Shown in pieces: positions 62,592-64,000 of a stretch of DNA of 64,000 nt. The position numbers and the translations under genes were made by a program. Under the pieces are notes generated by a model. The model was not told the DNA's origin. It saw only the letters and a program-made list of their open reading frames with translations, and made no database searches. Position 1 is the stretch's first letter. The number at the start of each line of letters is the position of its first letter. The DNA lies in the NCBI GenBank assembly GCA_947626435.1, contig CANQSB010000006.1, forward strand, positions 1 through 64,000, written 5' to 3'. The stretch is from an uncultured Lachnospiraceae bacterium (GTDB lineage: Bacteria > Bacillota > Clostridia > Lachnospirales > Lachnospiraceae).

Positions 62592-64000
62592 TTATCCAAT
62601 AAGACATTCCTTTCCTTTAAACGCAAAACCGTACTTGCGTATGCGCTCAGGCTTAAAGCCCTCTGATATAAGCGCCGCCTCATACTTTTTTTCTTCAATC
62701 TGCGCATGGGCATTTGCAAGCGTTTCCCCCAGCGTCTTTTCCTTATAAGCCTTGTACACCTTAAATTCTATAATATAAGCGTTTCCCTTATCCTTGTCAA
62801 TTGGTTTCAGCAGCACGTCATACCGTCCGAAGCCGCTTTCCCTGTTTGATGTAATCTCGTATTTTCCGCTAAGCTCCACCATAAGCCCCAGCACAAAGCC
62901 ATGGTAAAATCGCTCCGGAGCGTCATCGTCAGACACTCCCTGCGCCACATCGAAGCTCGAAAAGCTGTGAAGTGCGACTTTATTCATAAACTCATTCATT
63001 GCCTCGACATCATCTATAAGAAGCGCCTTGATAAAGTCGTTGTATGCACTTTCGGCATTTCCTCCAAACCATTCCCTTACCATGTCCTCAAACATCATGC
63101 CCACTTCCATGTTGGTGAGCGCAAGCGCATATACCGCCCGCTTTTGTCCATCGGTATATTTCAAGTCACACACTTTCAGATAACCTGCCGCAAGCAGCAG
63201 GCTCCACACCGCATTGGCGCTGCCGTCAAGCTGACTGTATACAATCTGTTCGTCCAGCATAGCCTCGAAGCTTTTTCCGCGCAAAAGCTCCTCCATTGTC
63301 TGCTTTATGGCGGGCGTCCCCTTGCGTATCAGCGAGCTTACAAGCCCGTTTCCACTCGTGTTTGTCCAGTAGGGCTTATACTTACCCTTTTTCCCGATAA
63401 AAGAGGCTATGGACCAGGGATTGTAGATATCCGTATGGCTGCCGAAGGTAAAGCCGTCATACCATTCCTTTACCCCCTGTTTCTCGCTGCCAAGTCCCGC
63501 ACCCTCAAGCGCGGCAAAGACCTCTTCTTCCGTAAAGCCAAAGGATGTCGCATACTCGTCAGAGGTAGTCGTGATTATGTCCAAATTGTTCAAATCTGAA
63601 AAAATTGATTCTTTGGATATTCTTGTGATTCCCGTAATCAAGCCGCGGCAAAGGTAGGGATTGGTCTTAAATGTGCTGTTAAAAAAGCCGCTAAAAAAGC
63701 CTGCCGCCTCGTCCCAATAGCCTGAAAGCCATGCCTCCTGCATCGGCGTATCGTACTCATCCACAAGTATGATGACATCTTTGCCATAATAGCTGTGCAT
63801 AAAATTTGCCAGCGAATTAACCGCGCCCGCCGCTACAGCACCGCTTATGCCGGGCTGTATGCTTTTAAAATATTTTTTATCATTCTCGCTCAGCAGACTG
63901 CTTTCCAGCAGATAACTGTTTTGTCCGTACAAATCGGCAATCGCCTTTGTTATTTTATACTCCATATCGGCATATTTTTCCGCCTTGATGTTTGCAAAGC
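62592..64000 (-). CDS. AAA-ATPase-like / PD-(D/E)XK nuclease domain protein, 5' end outside the window
   Basis: The visible 469 codons lack the N-terminal nucleotide-binding loop, which lies beyond 64000; the frame is open to the edge (FANIKAEKYADMEYKI). VIILVDEYDTPMQEAWLSGYW (Walker B-like) and the C-terminal GFGRYDVLLKPIDKDKG with YIIEFKVYK (D...E-x-K) match the gene at 12352-14061, to which it is clearly paralogous over its whole length. Function in the family is not established. It ends at the convergent terminator after the NGP-repeat gene. Confidence 0.88.
   Translation of the reverse strand, partial: FANIKAEKYADMEYKITKAIADLYGQNSYLLESSLLSENDKKYFKSIQPGISGAVAAGAVNSLANFMHSYYGKDVIILVDEYDTPMQEAWLSGYWDEAAGFFSGFFNSTFKTNPYLCRGLITGITRISKESIFSDLNNLDIITTTSDEYATSFGFTEEEVFAALEGAGLGSEKQGVKEWYDGFTFGSHTDIYNPWSIASFIGKKGKYKPYWTNTSGNGLVSSLIRKGTPAIKQTMEELLRGKSFEAMLDEQIVYSQLDGSANAVWSLLLAAGYLKVCDLKYTDGQKRAVYALALTNMEVGMMFEDMVREWFGGNAESAYNDFIKALLIDDVEAMNEFMNKVALHSFSSFDVAQGVSDDDAPERFYHGFVLGLMVELSGKYEITSNRESGFGRYDVLLKPIDKDKGNAYIIEFKVYKAYKEKTLGETLANAHAQIEEKKYEAALISEGFKPERIRKYGFAFKGKECLIG

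Overview
The window looks like chromosome from a gut-type, Gram-positive anaerobe of the Lachnospiraceae (Clostridia). The reasons are AGGAGG-type ribosome sites on nearly every gene, lipoprotein-anchored solute-binding proteins, a THF riboswitch driving an ECF folate transporter, a YlmH homologue, paired GH43 arabinanases with a CUT1-type sugar transporter, two opp operons, and two copies of the AAA-ATPase-like/PD-(D/E)XK family that is multicopy in these bacteria. Genus cannot be fixed from the sequence alone.

Layout. 1-584: AT-rich, no convincing gene. 585-12217 (minus): a surface-polysaccharide cluster with flippase, large membrane protein, four glycosyltransferases, methyltransferase, epimerase and a radical SAM/SPASM protein. 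By eye, the part below about 9.4 kb is much richer in A+T than the part above 9.9 kb. The junction holds an orphan antitoxin-like gene between two 34-bp inverted repeats. 12352-14782: an AAA/PD-(D/E)XK protein and the C-terminal remnant of a GT2 glycosyltransferase. 15369-25991: mixed housekeeping and transport (SPFH/zinc-ribbon protein, UvrA-like, MATE, YlmH, Mrr-like nuclease, riboswitch-FolT, lipoprotein, AEC carrier). 26146-33619: arabinan utilisation, with an ABC importer, a DUF624 protein, a secreted GH43 and a divergent cytoplasmic GH43. 33712-47342: two adjacent oligopeptide ABC operons (BCDFA and ABCDF plus a small membrane protein). 47712-50350: ABC-2 exporter pair, glutamate racemase, tRNA-Gly. 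50531-54993: coiled-coil protein, secreted beta-domain protein, transmembrane Ser/Thr kinase and divergent HTH protein. 55196-64000: ABC exporter, two large palindromes, glycerol kinase, a broken chemotaxis receptor, an ECF sigma factor with an unrecognised repeat protein, and a second AAA/PD-(D/E)XK gene running off the end.

How the genes work together. The secreted arabinanase should cut arabinan outside, the importer takes up oligosaccharides, and the cytoplasmic GH43 finishes them. The importer has no ATPase of its own here, so it would need a shared one elsewhere. The two opp systems import peptides. Both have a strong promoter followed at once by a terminator-like hairpin, and the first also has a 37-codon leader ORF ending just before oppB.

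The most unusual items are: an OppA-like lipoprotein whose usual C-terminal segment sits at its N-terminus (apparent circular permutation); a G10 tract inside the polysaccharide epimerase gene; two long palindromes whose arms differ by matched changes; an ECF sigma gene with an ECF-like promoter and an NGP-repeat partner; and a kinase/HTH/secreted-protein locus.
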